In this document: one piece after another, positions 37,864 to 46,700 of the stretch
Layout: each line of letters starts with the position of its first letter
Numbering within the stretch: position 1 is the stretch's first letter
From: Nitrospirillum viridazoti CBAmc
GTDB lineage: Bacteria > Pseudomonadota > Alphaproteobacteria > Azospirillales > Azospirillaceae
DNA: 64,000 nucleotides
NCBI RefSeq assembly: GCF_000730165.1
Contig: NZ_CP022112.1
Coordinates: 466,001 to 530,000 of the forward strand
Direction: 5' to 3'
Notes under the pieces: generated by a model
The model's input: only the letters and a program-made list of their open reading frames with translations
What the model was told of the DNA's origin: nothing
Databases searched by the model: none
Position numbers and translations under genes: made by a program

Positions 37864-38446
37864 GCCATTCCTTGTTTGTGAATCGGCATGGAATAAGGGC
37901 TCTGACTCAAAAATGATGAAATTGGGGAGTCTGTTTGTGATCGCTTTTCCAAGGGGATCAAGGCGATGCGAACAGACGCTCTCCGCTCAAGGTTTGTCCT
38001 GCCAGGCATGGTAATCACGGACGTTGCCGACGACGGCACGGCGGTACAACTCATTATCCAGTCGTCCAGCGGGATTGCCCTTGCCCTGGGTGTGGAACGG
38101 TCGCCCGGCGGGTCCACAGTCGCTATCGGCGCAGCTTGCTGGACCTGCCCGCCGCTGGCCGGACGGTGCAGTTGATCCTGATTGCCCGCCGGTTCTTCTG
38201 TGATGCGGTTCTGTGTGGTCGTCGCGTCTTCACCGAGCGGTTCGATCCGACCGTCCTGGCGCCCAGGGCACGCCGGACGGCGAGGCTGGATAAGATCGTT
38301 CATCACCTGGGCTTGGCCCGCGGCGGGCGGCCTGCGGCGGCCTTGGCGCAACGGCTGATGATGCCGGTGAGCAACGACACGCTACTGCGCGTGGTTGTAA
38401 GCGTCGTCTGACGGCTGCGGCCGGTTCCAGTTGATCCGCGCGCGGC

Positions 38447-40063
38447 TCAGGGCATTTGGACGATGTTCCAGGGCAGCAGGTCGGTGATGCGGTTGATGGG
38501 ATGGTCGGCGATGCGGTCGAGCACGTCGCGCAGGTAGGCCTGGGGATCGCGGCCGTTGAGCTTGGCGGTCTGGGTGATGGTGTAGATCGCGGCGGCCCGT
38601 TCCCCACCGGCGTCGGAACCGGCGAACATCCAGTTGCGTCTTCCGATGGCCAGGGGCCTGATCGCCCGTTCGGCGGCGTTGTTGGAGAGTTCCAGCCGGC
38701 CGTCGTCCACATAGCGCGTCAGCGCCGTCCACCGCGAGCGGGCGTAGCGGATGGCCTTGGCCAGGTCGCCTTTGCCGGGGATGCGCAGCAGCGTGGCATC
38801 GAGGAAGGCGGCCAGTTCGTCCAGGGCTGGCCGAGCCTTGGCTTGGCGAAGCAGGCTGCGTTCCTCGGCCGACAGGCCGACCAGGGAACGTTCGATGTCG
38901 AACAGCACCCCTATGCGCTTGAGCACCTCCGCAGCCAAGGGCGAGCCGGTTTCGACGTGTTCGTCGAAGAACTTGCGGCGCACATGCGCCATGCAGGCTA
39001 CTTCGGCGATCCGGCCGCCGTCGTACAGGGCATCGAACCCGCCATAGCCATCGGCATGCAGGTGCCCACGGAAGCCGGCCAGTTCCCGTTGCGGATGCTC
39101 GCCCTTGCGGTCGGGCGTGTAGCGGTACAGCACCGCCGGCGGGCCTTGTCCGGCATGGGGGCGCTCGTCACGCAGGTAGACCCACAACCGTCCCGTCTTG
39201 GTCTTGCCTCGCCCGGGCTCAAGCACGGGAACCGGCGTGTCGTCGGCGTGCAGCACCGATCCGGCCAGCACGTGCTGGGCAATCGCATTGGCCAAGGGGG
39301 CCATCAGGGCTGCCGCCTTGCCCACCCAGTCGGCCAGCAGTGAGCGTTCCAGTTCCACCCCCTCGCGGGCGTAGATGGCGGACTGCCGGTACAGCGGCAG
39401 GTGATCGCAGTATTTGGCGATCAGCACATGCGCCAGCAGCCCGGCGGACGGCAGGCCGCGCTCGATGGGCAGCGACGGCATCGGCGCCTGCACCATACCC
39501 TCGCAGCACCGGCACGACAGCGCCGGGCGGACGTGGCGGATCACGGTGAAGCGCGCCGGGATGTAGTCGAGCACCTCGGTGACGTCCTCGCCCACCTTGC
39601 GCAAGGTGCCGCCGCACGAGGGACAGGCGTCGTGCGGCGCATGCACGATCTCGGTACGCGGCAAGTGTTCCGGCAGCTTGCGCCGGCCAGCCCTGGCGCG
39701 GGCCTCGGGCGCCCCCTCCAGCGGTGCCGTCGGCAACAGCTCGGCACCAGCCATCGTCGCTTCGGCGGCGGTTGTGGCCTCCAGGTCCTCCAGCGACAGC
39801 TCAAGCTGCTCGATCTCGCGGGCGATCTTCTCGGAAGACGAACCGAACTGCATCCGCCGCAGACGGGCCAGTTGGATCTTGAGCTTCTCCATCTCCAGCG
39901 CCTTGGCCACCAGGCCCGCCTTGGCGGCCGCCAGTTCGGTCTCGCTGGCCTCACGGCGCCGGCGCTCAGCCTCCAACTCCGCAGCCTGCGCGGCGATGAT
40001 CGCGCGCAACGCCTCGACCTCATTGGGCAATGGAGCGGGCAGTGGATCGGCGATGGACGACAT
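38447..40063 (-). CDS. tnpC: IS66 transposase TnpC
   Basis: 538 residues, full length. In order: an N-terminal coiled coil (about residues 20-70), LARLRRMQFGSSSEKIARE, a zinc-binding region with CPSCGGTLRKVGEDV and LSCRCCEG, the DDE domain beginning VLHADDTPVPVL (first Asp), HADGYGGFDALY, and NNAAERAIRPLAIGRRNW (Glu). It ends in the small IS66 C-terminal domain PQAYLRDVLDRIADHPINRI. The enzyme cuts and joins the IS ends. It is intact and probably active. Confidence 0.93.
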   Translation of the reverse strand: MSSIADPLPAPLPNEVEALRAIIAAQAAELEAERRRREASETELAAAKAGLVAKALEMEKLKIQLARLRRMQFGSSSEKIAREIEQLELSLEDLEATTAAEATMAGAELLPTAPLEGAPEARARAGRRKLPEHLPRTEIVHAPHDACPSCGGTLRKVGEDVTEVLDYIPARFTVIRHVRPALSCRCCEGMVQAPMPSLPIERGLPSAGLLAHVLIAKYCDHLPLYRQSAIYAREGVELERSLLADWVGKAAALMAPLANAIAQHVLAGSVLHADDTPVPVLEPGRGKTKTGRLWVYLRDERPHAGQGPPAVLYRYTPDRKGEHPQRELAGFRGHLHADGYGGFDALYDGGRIAEVACMAHVRRKFFDEHVETGSPLAAEVLKRIGVLFDIERSLVGLSAEERSLLRQAKARPALDELAAFLDATLLRIPGKGDLAKAIRYARSRWTALTRYVDDGRLELSNNAAERAIRPLAIGRRNWMFAGSDAGGERAAAIYTITQTAKLNGRDPQAYLRDVLDRIADHPINRITDLLPWNIVQMP

Positions 40064-40149
40064 GGGCCGATTCTACAGGAAGGGCGCCACCACGAGGAGG
40101 ACCGATCACCGTCATCGCGCCGATCACCGGCGAGCGTGGCAGCCCGGAC

Positions 40150-40497
40150 TCACCCCGCCGTCTCCGGACGCCAGGGTCGCTGCGGAGCCCGCCAGTCCAT
40201 GCCTTCAAGAAGCATCCCGAGTTGGGCCGGGGTGAGAGCCGCCACTCCCTCGCGGCTGATCGGCCACACGAAGCGGCCTTTCTCCAGGCGCTTGGCGAAC
40301 AGGCAATAACCCTGGCCATCCCAGTACAGCACCTTCACCAGGTGCCCTTGCCGGCCACGGAAGACGAAGAGATGGCCGGCGAACGGGTCCTGCTTCAGAA
40401 CCTCCTGGGCCAGCATGGCCAACCCGTCCATGCCCTTGCGCATGTCGGTGGCGCCCATCGCCAGGTAAATCCGCACGCCGGCGGGAACCGTGATCAC
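40150..40497 (-). CDS. tnpB: IS66 accessory protein TnpB
   Basis: 115 residues, identical in sequence to the copy at 28453-28800 as far as I can see, with the conserved [10 protein letters not shown] and [19 protein letters not shown] segments. Its start overlaps the tnpA stop (ATGA), and tnpC follows after 86 bases. It works with TnpA and TnpC in transposition. Confidence 0.92.
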   Translation of the reverse strand: MITVPAGVRIYLAMGATDMRKGMDGLAMLAQEVLKQDPFAGHLFVFRGRQGHLVKVLYWDGQGYCLFAKRLEKGRFVWPISREGVAALTPAQLGMLLEGMDWRAPQRPWRPETAG

Positions 40498-40931
40498 CGG
40501 CCGTCCAGCACATCGGCCAGACGACGGAGCGTAGCGGGGGCGATGTCCTCGCCGACACGCAGTACCCGGCCGTTGGTGAGCACCACCTCGACCAGGGCGG
40601 CCTGCCGCTCAACGGGCGGCCCCGGTGGTTGGGAGGGCAGCACGGCGGGGGACCCCACGCCGGCAGGGGGCGCCGCGTCAACCAGATGCACCGGCACAAA
40701 GGACGCCGCCTCAGGGGAGAGTTCGCCGCTCCGGATCTGCCGGCGCCATCGGTAGATCAGGCTGCTGCACACCCCATGGCGCCGTGCCACCGCCGCCACG
40801 GCGCCGCGACCACCACGCGCCTCGCCCACGAGGCGAATCTTCTCCTCCGCCGAATAGGCGCGACGCCCACCGGCCCCGGTGATGACCTCGATACGTTGGA
40901 CTGCCACGGTGCAAACCACACTGCTTGCCAT
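40494..40931 (-). CDS. tnpA: IS66 accessory protein TnpA
   Basis: About 145 residues. N-terminal helix-turn-helix with [13 protein letters not shown] and [16 protein letters not shown]; the C-terminus [20 protein letters not shown] is as in copy 1. The ATG at 40931 is preferred over an in-frame GTG at 40952. Coupled to tnpB. Confidence 0.88.
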   Translation of the reverse strand: MASSVVCTVAVQRIEVITGAGGRRAYSAEEKIRLVGEARGGRGAVAAVARRHGVCSSLIYRWRRQIRSGELSPEAASFVPVHLVDAAPPAGVGSPAVLPSQPPGPPVERQAALVEVVLTNGRVLRVGEDIAPATLRRLADVLDGR

Positions 40932-42130
40932 GATGCCAAGCCGGCCACACACCCACGCGCCGCCGACACATAGCTTTCAGCACAACAGCCGCCCATCCAA
41001 CAAGGCAGCCCTCAGACGACGATTACGCGTGGTTCGCCGCCAAGGCAGTCCCAAGTTCGTGCCGCCAACCGTTATCGGGGTCGATGACTGGGCTTGGCGA
41101 CGCAATCAGCGCTACGGAACCCTAATCTGCGACCTGGAGCGCCGCCGGACCATTGCACTGTTGCCGGATCGCGAACCGGCGACCGTCCAGGCCTGGCTGG
41201 AAGGCCAACTCCAGGTCAGCACTGTCGCGCGGGATCGTGGCGGTGGCTATGCGATAGCAACCGCCAAGGTGCTGCCGAACGTGACCCAGGTCGCCGACCG
41301 TTGGCACCTGATGGAGAACGCCAGCCGTGCCTTCCTGGACGCCGTCCGTAAGTCGATGAAACAGATCCGCGCGGCGGTGGGCGCCACCACCATCGATCCC
41401 GCCTTGCTGACAGCGGCAGAGAGGCTGCAGGACGATGGGTACATCCGCCGTGAGGAAACCAATGCCGCCGTCCAGCGACTGTCCAAGGAAGGCATGCCGA
41501 TCCGGGAGATCGTCCGCCGGACGGGCCACAGCCGCGGCTTGGTGCGGAAAATCCTGCGCGGCCAGCGCTCAGACATCTTCCGTACTCGGGAAAGCTCCCT
41601 TGAAGTTCATCTTCCCTGGCTGGACCAGCAATGGGTGGCAGGGCTGCGCAATGGCGCCGATCTCTGGCGCCGTTTGCAGCAGCATGGATTCCGGGGCTCT
41701 CTGCGCGTAGTCACCGAGTGGGCGACCCGCCGACGCCGGGCTGATCAAATTGGGGCAGAGGCCCTGAGCCGCACGCCGTCGGCTCGAACCATCGCGCGGC
41801 TCATGACCTTGGGCAGCGATACCCTGACCAAGGCGGAAACCGTCGTCATCGCTGCCATTGAAGGGGGCGTCCCCGGCTTGGTCGATACCAGGAACATTGT
41901 CGCCGACTTCCAGGGGATGATCCGGCGCAAGTCCCTCAGCGACCTCGGGCCTTGGCTGGATCGGGCCAAAGGTAGCCTGGTGGCGTCGTTCGCCAACGGC
42001 ATCATCAAGGATCGCGCCGCTGTCGCCGCCGCCATCACGTCACCCTGGTCCAATGGCCAAACCGAAGGCCAGATCACCAAGCTCAAACTCGTCAAACGCC
42101 AGATGTATGGTAAGCGTCCGGCCTGGTCCG

Positions 42131-43726
42131 TTATGATGGGGGCGTGACAGCCGCCACCCAGGGCATCAGTTCGGTGATGCGGTTGATCGGGTGGCCATCG
42201 GCGATCCTGGCCAGCGCGTCACGAAGATAGGCCTCCGGATCGAGGCCGTTGAGCTTGGCGGTCTCGATCAGGGTGTAGAGGCTGGCCGCGCGCTCACCCC
42301 CGGTGTCGCTACCCGCGAAGGTCCAGTTCTTCCGGCCCAGGGCGATGGCACGCAGGCTGTTTTCGGCGCGATTGTTGTCGGCCTCCAGGCGGCCGTCGTC
42401 GAGGAAGCGGGTCAGGGCCGCCCGGCGCTTAAGGATGTAGCGGAAGGCTTCGGCCAGGGCCGACTTGCCGGACAGCCGGGTGGCGGCGGATTGAGCCCAG
42501 GTGAAGAACTCATCCAGCAGCGGTCTGGTGCGAACGCGCAGGGCACGCCGCTCCTCGGCGGGCTTGCCCCGGGCTGCAGCCTCGATGGCGTAGACGACAG
42601 CGATGCGGTCCAACGCCTCCTTGGCCACCGGCGACGCCGTGGCCTGCCACACGTCGAACACCTTGCGGCGGCTGTGGGCCCAGCAAGCGACCTCGATGAT
42701 TGGCCCGGGCTTGGTCCGGCCGGGCTCGTACAACTCCTCGAACCCGGCATAGCCGTCGGCCTGCAGGAAGCCGGTGTAGCCCCTCAGGTGGTCACGCGGC
42801 CGCTCGCCCTTGCGGTCGGGGCTGTAGAAGTAGGCGGCGGCCGGAGGGGCCGTTCCCTGGAAGGGCCGGTCGTCCCGGACATAAACCCAGAGCCGCCCGG
42901 TCCTGGTCTTGCCGGTACCCGGCGCGAGCACCGGGACGGGCGTGTCGTCACCGTGGATCTTGTCGGCGGCGAAGACATGGGCGCGGATGCCGTCGACGAC
43001 GGGCGCCAGCAGCCAGGCGGCCTGGCCAACCCAGTCGGCCAGGGTGGAGCGGTCCAGGTCGACGCCATCGCGGGCGTAGATGGCGCTCTGTCGATACAGT
43101 GGCAGGTGGTCGCCATACTTGGCCACCAGCACGTGGGCCAACAGCGCCGGGCTGGGCCGTCCACGGGGGATGGGCAGGTTCGGCGCCGCCGCCTGGCTGA
43201 TGTGGTCACACCGCTGGCAGGCGTACTTGGGCCGGACATGGCGCAGCACCTGGAAGCGGCCAGGCACATAGTCCAGCACTTCCGTCACGTCCTCGCCCAG
43301 CCGGGACATCCCGGCGCCGCAAGCGGGACAGGTGCAACCCGCCGCCGTCCGGGTGTCCGGCTCGTGCATCACTTCCTGGCGGGGCAGATGGTCGGGCAAG
43401 GGCCGACGCTTCGGAACACCCCGGCCCTCCTGAGCCGCTGGGGTGGAAGCCGCATCGGGCGGCGCCGTGACGGCCTCGGCCTGGGCGTCGTCGCCCTCCA
43501 GATCCTCCAGTTGCAGCTCGAACTGCTCGATCTGCCGGGCCAGCCGTTCCGACGACTGGCCGAACTGCATCCGGCGTAGCCGCGCCAGGTGCATCTTCAG
43601 CTTCTCGATCTCCAGCCGCGTCAGCCGGACGGCGGCCTTGGCGGCCCGCAACTCCGCCTGGCAGGCCAGGGCGAAGGCGCGCAGCGCGTCCGGGTCGGAC
43701 GGAAGATCGGCAGTGTCGAGTGACAT
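42131..43726 (-). CDS. tnpC: IS66 transposase TnpC (second type)
   Basis: 531 residues from MSLDTADLPSDPDAL. Contains LARLRRMQFGQSSERLARQI, a zinc region with CTCPACGAGMSRLGEDV and YACQRCDHIS, the catalytic start KIHGDDTPVPVLAPG (Asp), QADGYAGFEELY, and NNRAENSLRAIALGRKNW (Glu). It ends PEAYLRDALARIADGHPINR. An upstream TTG adds 14 residues without family character, so the ATG at 43726 is chosen. Appears intact. Confidence 0.92.
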   Translation of the reverse strand: MSLDTADLPSDPDALRAFALACQAELRAAKAAVRLTRLEIEKLKMHLARLRRMQFGQSSERLARQIEQFELQLEDLEGDDAQAEAVTAPPDAASTPAAQEGRGVPKRRPLPDHLPRQEVMHEPDTRTAAGCTCPACGAGMSRLGEDVTEVLDYVPGRFQVLRHVRPKYACQRCDHISQAAAPNLPIPRGRPSPALLAHVLVAKYGDHLPLYRQSAIYARDGVDLDRSTLADWVGQAAWLLAPVVDGIRAHVFAADKIHGDDTPVPVLAPGTGKTRTGRLWVYVRDDRPFQGTAPPAAAYFYSPDRKGERPRDHLRGYTGFLQADGYAGFEELYEPGRTKPGPIIEVACWAHSRRKVFDVWQATASPVAKEALDRIAVVYAIEAAARGKPAEERRALRVRTRPLLDEFFTWAQSAATRLSGKSALAEAFRYILKRRAALTRFLDDGRLEADNNRAENSLRAIALGRKNWTFAGSDTGGERAASLYTLIETAKLNGLDPEAYLRDALARIADGHPINRITELMPWVAAVTPPS

Positions 43727-43782
43727 GGCCCATCTTACCAAACGCCCGCCCAACCTACCAGAATCCAAGCGGAATCAAGGCC

Positions 43783-44136
43783 TCACAGCAAGCTGGGCGC
43801 CACCGTCGCCTCCGGCACCACGGTACGCCGCCAGTCGATGCCTTCGATCAGCAGTGCCAGTTGCGCCGGGCTTAGCACCAGCCCGCCGTCCACGATAGGC
43901 GGCCACACAAAGCGGCCCTTCTCCAGTCGCTTGGCGAACAGGCACAAGCCAGAGCCATCCCAGTACAGTGCCTTCAGGTAGTCGCCCCGCTTGCCCCGGA
44001 ACAGGAACAGATGGCCGCTGAACGGGTCGGCCCTCAGCACCTGCTGCACCTTGGCCGCCAGGCCGTCGAAGCCGTTGCGCAGATCAACCGGACGGCAGGC
44101 CAGGTGGACCTTGGTGCCGGGCGCCACGCTGATCAA
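43783..44136 (-). CDS. tnpB: IS66 accessory protein TnpB (second type)
   Basis: 117 residues if it starts at the TTG at 44136, which overlaps the tnpA stop as TTGA. The family segments are VDLRNGFDGLAAKVQQVL, GHLFLFRGKRGDYLKALYWD and [11 protein letters not shown] longer reading from 44259 only runs back over tnpA in another frame. Confidence 0.85.
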   Translation of the reverse strand: MISVAPGTKVHLACRPVDLRNGFDGLAAKVQQVLRADPFSGHLFLFRGKRGDYLKALYWDGSGLCLFAKRLEKGRFVWPPIVDGGLVLSPAQLALLIEGIDWRRTVVPEATVAPSLL

Positions 44137-44522
44137 AGTGCTGCCTTCAAGGCCCGCACCACCCGCGACAGCGCCTTCTCGTTGACGGACGTGTCCACCC
44201 GCAGCCGCACGCCGCTGGGAAGCTCGACCTCGATCAGGCCCGAACGACTCCGTTCCCAAGGAACCACCGCCTCCGCTTCAGGCGGTGGGCTCTCTGCGTC
44301 CGCGACAGTCCCCAACGGCAGGAACTCCAACGGTGCCTCAGACCGAAACGCCGCCGCTGCCTTCTGCGCCGCCCGCCAGTTGTAGATCAGGCTGCGGGGA
44401 AGGCCGTATCGCTCCGCCACCACCGGCACTTTGCCGCCCGCCGCGTCAACTTCGGCCAGCAACGCCGCCTTCTCTTCCGTCGTCCAGCGCCGCCGACGCG
44501 CCAGCAGTGTCGCCCCCGCCAC
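44133..44522 (-). CDS. tnpA: IS66 accessory protein TnpA (second type)
   Basis: 129 residues. The helix-turn-helix portion is RRWTTEEKAALLAEVDA and VAERYGLPRSLIYNWRAAQ; the C-terminal portion LRVDTSVNEKALSRVVRALK follows the IS66 Orf1 pattern. It is the first gene of the element, about 95 bases from the right end. Confidence 0.88.
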   Translation of the reverse strand: MAGATLLARRRRWTTEEKAALLAEVDAAGGKVPVVAERYGLPRSLIYNWRAAQKAAAAFRSEAPLEFLPLGTVADAESPPPEAEAVVPWERSRSGLIEVELPSGVRLRVDTSVNEKALSRVVRALKAAL

Positions 44523-44726
44523 GTTCCCTCCTTCTGGACCCCTCCAGAAGGAATCCCGACGGCCAAGCTTCCGCAGCCATCGTCAAAGGCGCAACACGGC
44601 CAAGGCCGGACGCTTACGATGTATGGCCGCGGAAAGCTTGACCTACTCCAGGCCCGCGTCATCGGTGCCGAATGATCTGCCCATCATCAAGTTTGCGTCA
44701 GAGCCCTTATTCCATGCCGATTCACA

Positions 44727-44906
44727 GCCAAAGGCTTTGAGGTGTTGCCCAAGTGCTGGATTGTCGAGCGCACCTTCGGTTGGCTGGGGCGCTGCCGCCG
44801 TCTCGCCAAAGACTTCGAGAACCTGTCCCGGATGTCTCTGGCATTCTTGCGCCTAGCCCTGATCCGGCTCCTGCTGTGCAGGATCGCAAGACACAGAAAA
44901 TCATAG
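44727..44906 (+). pseudogene. C-terminal remnant of an IS5-family transposase
   Basis: Directly after the ISL3 right end the frame reads [20 protein letters not shown], then [18 protein letters not shown], up to a TAG at 44904. This is the end of IS5-family transposases ([20 protein letters not shown]). The rest of the IS5 gene is not found on the left side of the ISL3 element, so a rearrangement followed the insertion. Confidence 0.7.
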
Positions 44907-45096
44907 GGAACTTCGCGGACGGGCTCTTAGCGTGGCCTTGGCAGGAGGTTTTGGTTGGATCCCGCTTCACGCGCAATCGATCAAATCGATGGTGGGGATC
45001 ACTGATAGCATATCCCTTCACCCAGTGAAGCGGTTGATCGCGAATTGATCACCTGGGCTTATGCCGTATGCTTGCCCAAACTCCGGGAGTTCTCAG

Positions 45097-45582
45097 TTGG
45101 ATACCCTCACGCCCGAGCAGCGTCGCTTCACCATGAGCCGTGTCCGTAGCAGGAATACGGCGCCGGAAATGGTGGTACGGCGCAGTCTGCATGCGGCGGG
45201 TTTTCGATTCCGGTTACATCGGAAGGGACTGCCAGGTCGGCCCGACCTGGTGCTTCCAAAGTATCACTCCGTCATATTCGTGCATGGTTGCTTCTGGCAT
45301 GGTCATGAATGTCCACGCGGCCGCCCACCTGCCACGCGTACCGAGTTCTGGGGGACGAAGATCGCTGGCAATCGGACCCGAGATGCAGCAGCCAAACTAG
45401 CGCTCCACAACGCCGGTTGGCGTGTGCTGACCATTTGGGAATGCGGCATCACCGGTCCGGTCCGACAGGAGTTGGCTGCGCTTGTCGTACTTTGCGCCAA
45501 CTTTCTAATAGGAACAGCACCAGAAGCGGAAATAAGCGGCGACTGGGCACACCCCCCCAAAAAAAGCAGCGAAAACGAATAA
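45097..45582 (+). CDS. vsr: Very short patch repair endonuclease Vsr
   Basis: 161 residues from a TTG at 45097 that has GGGAG ten to twelve bases upstream; an ATG at 45061 adds 12 atypical residues. LTPEQRRFTMSRVRSRNTAPE is the canonical Vsr start. GRPDLVLPKY carries the catalytic Asp, FVHGCFWHGHECPRG the zinc/His site, and WRVLTIWECGI the end. Vsr nicks beside T:G mismatches that arise by deamination of 5-methylcytosine, protecting methylated sites. It converges on the nuclease gene and belongs functionally with the cytosine methyltransferase at 51417-52571, although the two are 6 kb apart here. A role in restriction rather than repair is possible in systems with GHKL ATPases. Confidence 0.9.
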   Translation: MDTLTPEQRRFTMSRVRSRNTAPEMVVRRSLHAAGFRFRLHRKGLPGRPDLVLPKYHSVIFVHGCFWHGHECPRGRPPATRTEFWGTKIAGNRTRDAAAKLALHNAGWRVLTIWECGITGPVRQELAALVVLCANFLIGTAPEAEISGDWAHPPKKSSENE

Positions 45583-45659
45583 GTGGCGGCGAGCCAGGGC
45601 TGCCCTGCGCCTGCTCCATGATGGCGCTTGAGCATCCCTTGATGTAGCGCCGGCCGCCC

Positions 45660-46652
45660 TTAGGGGGCTTTGAAGCGTACGCGAGCTTCCGGCCGGTCTT
45701 CGCGCAAGAAAACAAATTCGCGATGGTACTTCAGGTACACGGCCTGCCCGCTTGTGAACAGACCTACGCTTTCTTCCAGTGCCGAAGTCAACCCAAGCCG
45801 CTGAACATCGGCAAAGGCTAACAGCGGGGAAACAAGTATGCGGCCGTCATCTTGGAAGCTGATGAGGCCGCGGTCGAAAAGCCGGTCGATATGCGGTACG
45901 AGCATTAAGCCGTTGTTCCCGTCGAGCCGCTCTGTTCCCGTTGTGCAAGAGCGCCAAGGTTTGATGTGGCTCGCGGTGAGCAGATCGGGATTTGAGATGC
46001 CGGTGATGCGGCACGCTTTCTCCATGACCGACACGTTGGCACGGAAACGGCCTTGACCACGCCTCGCCTTGACCTGCTCCAGCCTTTCCGTCTCCGCAAT
46101 CGTAAGATCTTGGGTGATGGCCCGTTCCGCCTCATCGTCGAGGGCCTCGACCAACTGTTCGAACGACCGGTTCTCGCCGGCCTGCACAGCTTCGAGCGCG
46201 AGACCGGCGCGACCAAGGATGGTCTCAATAACGGCACGCTCTACCCGCGCCAAATAGGCCTTCTGGTTGCCAGTGCCTCTGATGGCGTTGAAAGGCGAAT
46301 GTTTGCGCGGCAACAGAGGGGCCAACTCGTCCGCAAGGTCTCTTGGTCGCACAGGTTGCGAGAGCGGCGTCCATCTTATGGGTAACCACCAACCGTCCTG
46401 TGCCCAATACGCTCCAGACGCACCAAAATGCCCAGGCTTGGGTGCTGTAACGCAGTGTGCCTCTACCACACCAACATGTCGAATCCATGTGTTTGCGAAT
46501 GACAACACGACGTCGCCTGGATTAGCTATCCGCATGTTCTCGTAGAATTGGCTACGTGCGCCGTTATTTTCCTGCTTGGGAGACCATAGGTAACCACCAC
46601 CGATTTCCTGACGAACCGTCTGCTTGTGATTAACCCACCAATATTGAGGCAT
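45660..46652 (-). CDS. HNH endonuclease with N-terminal EVE/PUA-like domain
   Basis: 330 residues. The N-terminal part (about 1-140, beginning YWWVNHKQTVRQE with GGGYLWSPK and GDVVLSFANTWIRHVGVV) looks like an EVE/PUA-type fold, which in other nucleases reads modified cytosine. The C-terminal part has an HNH_2-type nuclease: CRITGISNPDLLTASHIKPW (Cys214, His229), LDGNNGLMLVPHIDRLFDRG (Asn246/247, His254, Asp256). The gene is 48 bases downstream of the receiver-domain gene and ends convergent with vsr. It is the most probable DNA-cutting effector of the island. The EVE assignment rests on pattern only; the HNH part is clear. Confidence 0.8.
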   Translation of the reverse strand: MPQYWWVNHKQTVRQEIGGGYLWSPKQENNGARSQFYENMRIANPGDVVLSFANTWIRHVGVVEAHCVTAPKPGHFGASGAYWAQDGWWLPIRWTPLSQPVRPRDLADELAPLLPRKHSPFNAIRGTGNQKAYLARVERAVIETILGRAGLALEAVQAGENRSFEQLVEALDDEAERAITQDLTIAETERLEQVKARRGQGRFRANVSVMEKACRITGISNPDLLTASHIKPWRSCTTGTERLDGNNGLMLVPHIDRLFDRGLISFQDDGRILVSPLLAFADVQRLGLTSALEESVGLFTSGQAVYLKYHREFVFLREDRPEARVRFKAP

Positions 46653-46700
46653 GCTCCGATCCTGGATATAAAACCAGCTTCCGGCGGTCGACCATCGCTA

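Larger units (their letters stand above)
38397..41026 (-). mobile_element. IS66-family element, copy 2 (complete, with target duplication)
   Basis: 2630 bp with ends GTAAGCGTCGTCTGACGG (38397) and CAGACGACGATTAC (to 41026). The 8-bp direct repeat GCGTGGTT flanks it at 38389-38396 and 41027-41034, as expected for IS66. All three genes are intact, which makes this the reference for the damaged copies 1 and 3. Confidence 0.92.
42110..44617 (-). mobile_element. IS66-family element of a second type (complete, with target duplication)
   Basis: 2508 bp with inverted ends GTAAGCGTCCGG (42110) and CCGGACGCTTAC (to 44617). The 8-bp direct repeat GATGTATG is present at 42102-42109 and 44618-44625. Its proteins are clearly related to, but different from, those of the other IS66 copies, so it is an independent IS species. 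It interrupts the last codons of the ISL3 transposase. Confidence 0.92.
37966..44675 (+). pseudogene. ISL3-family transposase, interrupted twice and frameshifted
   Basis: The pieces join as 37966-38396, 41035-42109 and 44626-44675. The N-terminal zinc-binding region should read IALCPGCGTVARRVHSRYRR but one T is missing near 38085, which shifts the frame. The middle piece has VIGVDDWAWRRNQRYGTLI (catalytic Asp region), TQVADRWHLMENA, a helix-turn-helix RRTGHSRGLVRKILRG and SPWSNGQTEGQITKLKLVKR. The end after the second IS66 is MYGRGKLDLLQARVIGAE, the typical ISL3 C-terminus. Both IS66 insertions fall exactly between codons once the 8-bp duplications are removed. Dead. Confidence 0.8.
37877..44726 (+). 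mobile_element. ISL3-family element split by two IS66 insertions
   Basis: A 30-base perfect inverted repeat delimits it: 37877-37906 (starting TGTGAATCGGCATGG) and 44697-44726. Removing the two IS66 elements and their duplications leaves a normal-length IS of about 1.7 kb with one ISL3 transposase. No target duplication is visible at the outer ends. The right border abuts an IS5 remnant, so the ISL3 element entered an existing IS. Confidence 0.75.

Noticed and set aside
27271..41026. Composite transposon made by IS66 copies 1 and 2 carrying the biosynthetic cluster
   Set aside because: Copy 2 has its own complete target duplication inside the ISL3 gene, and copy 1 has non-matching flanks, so the two did not move together as a unit.
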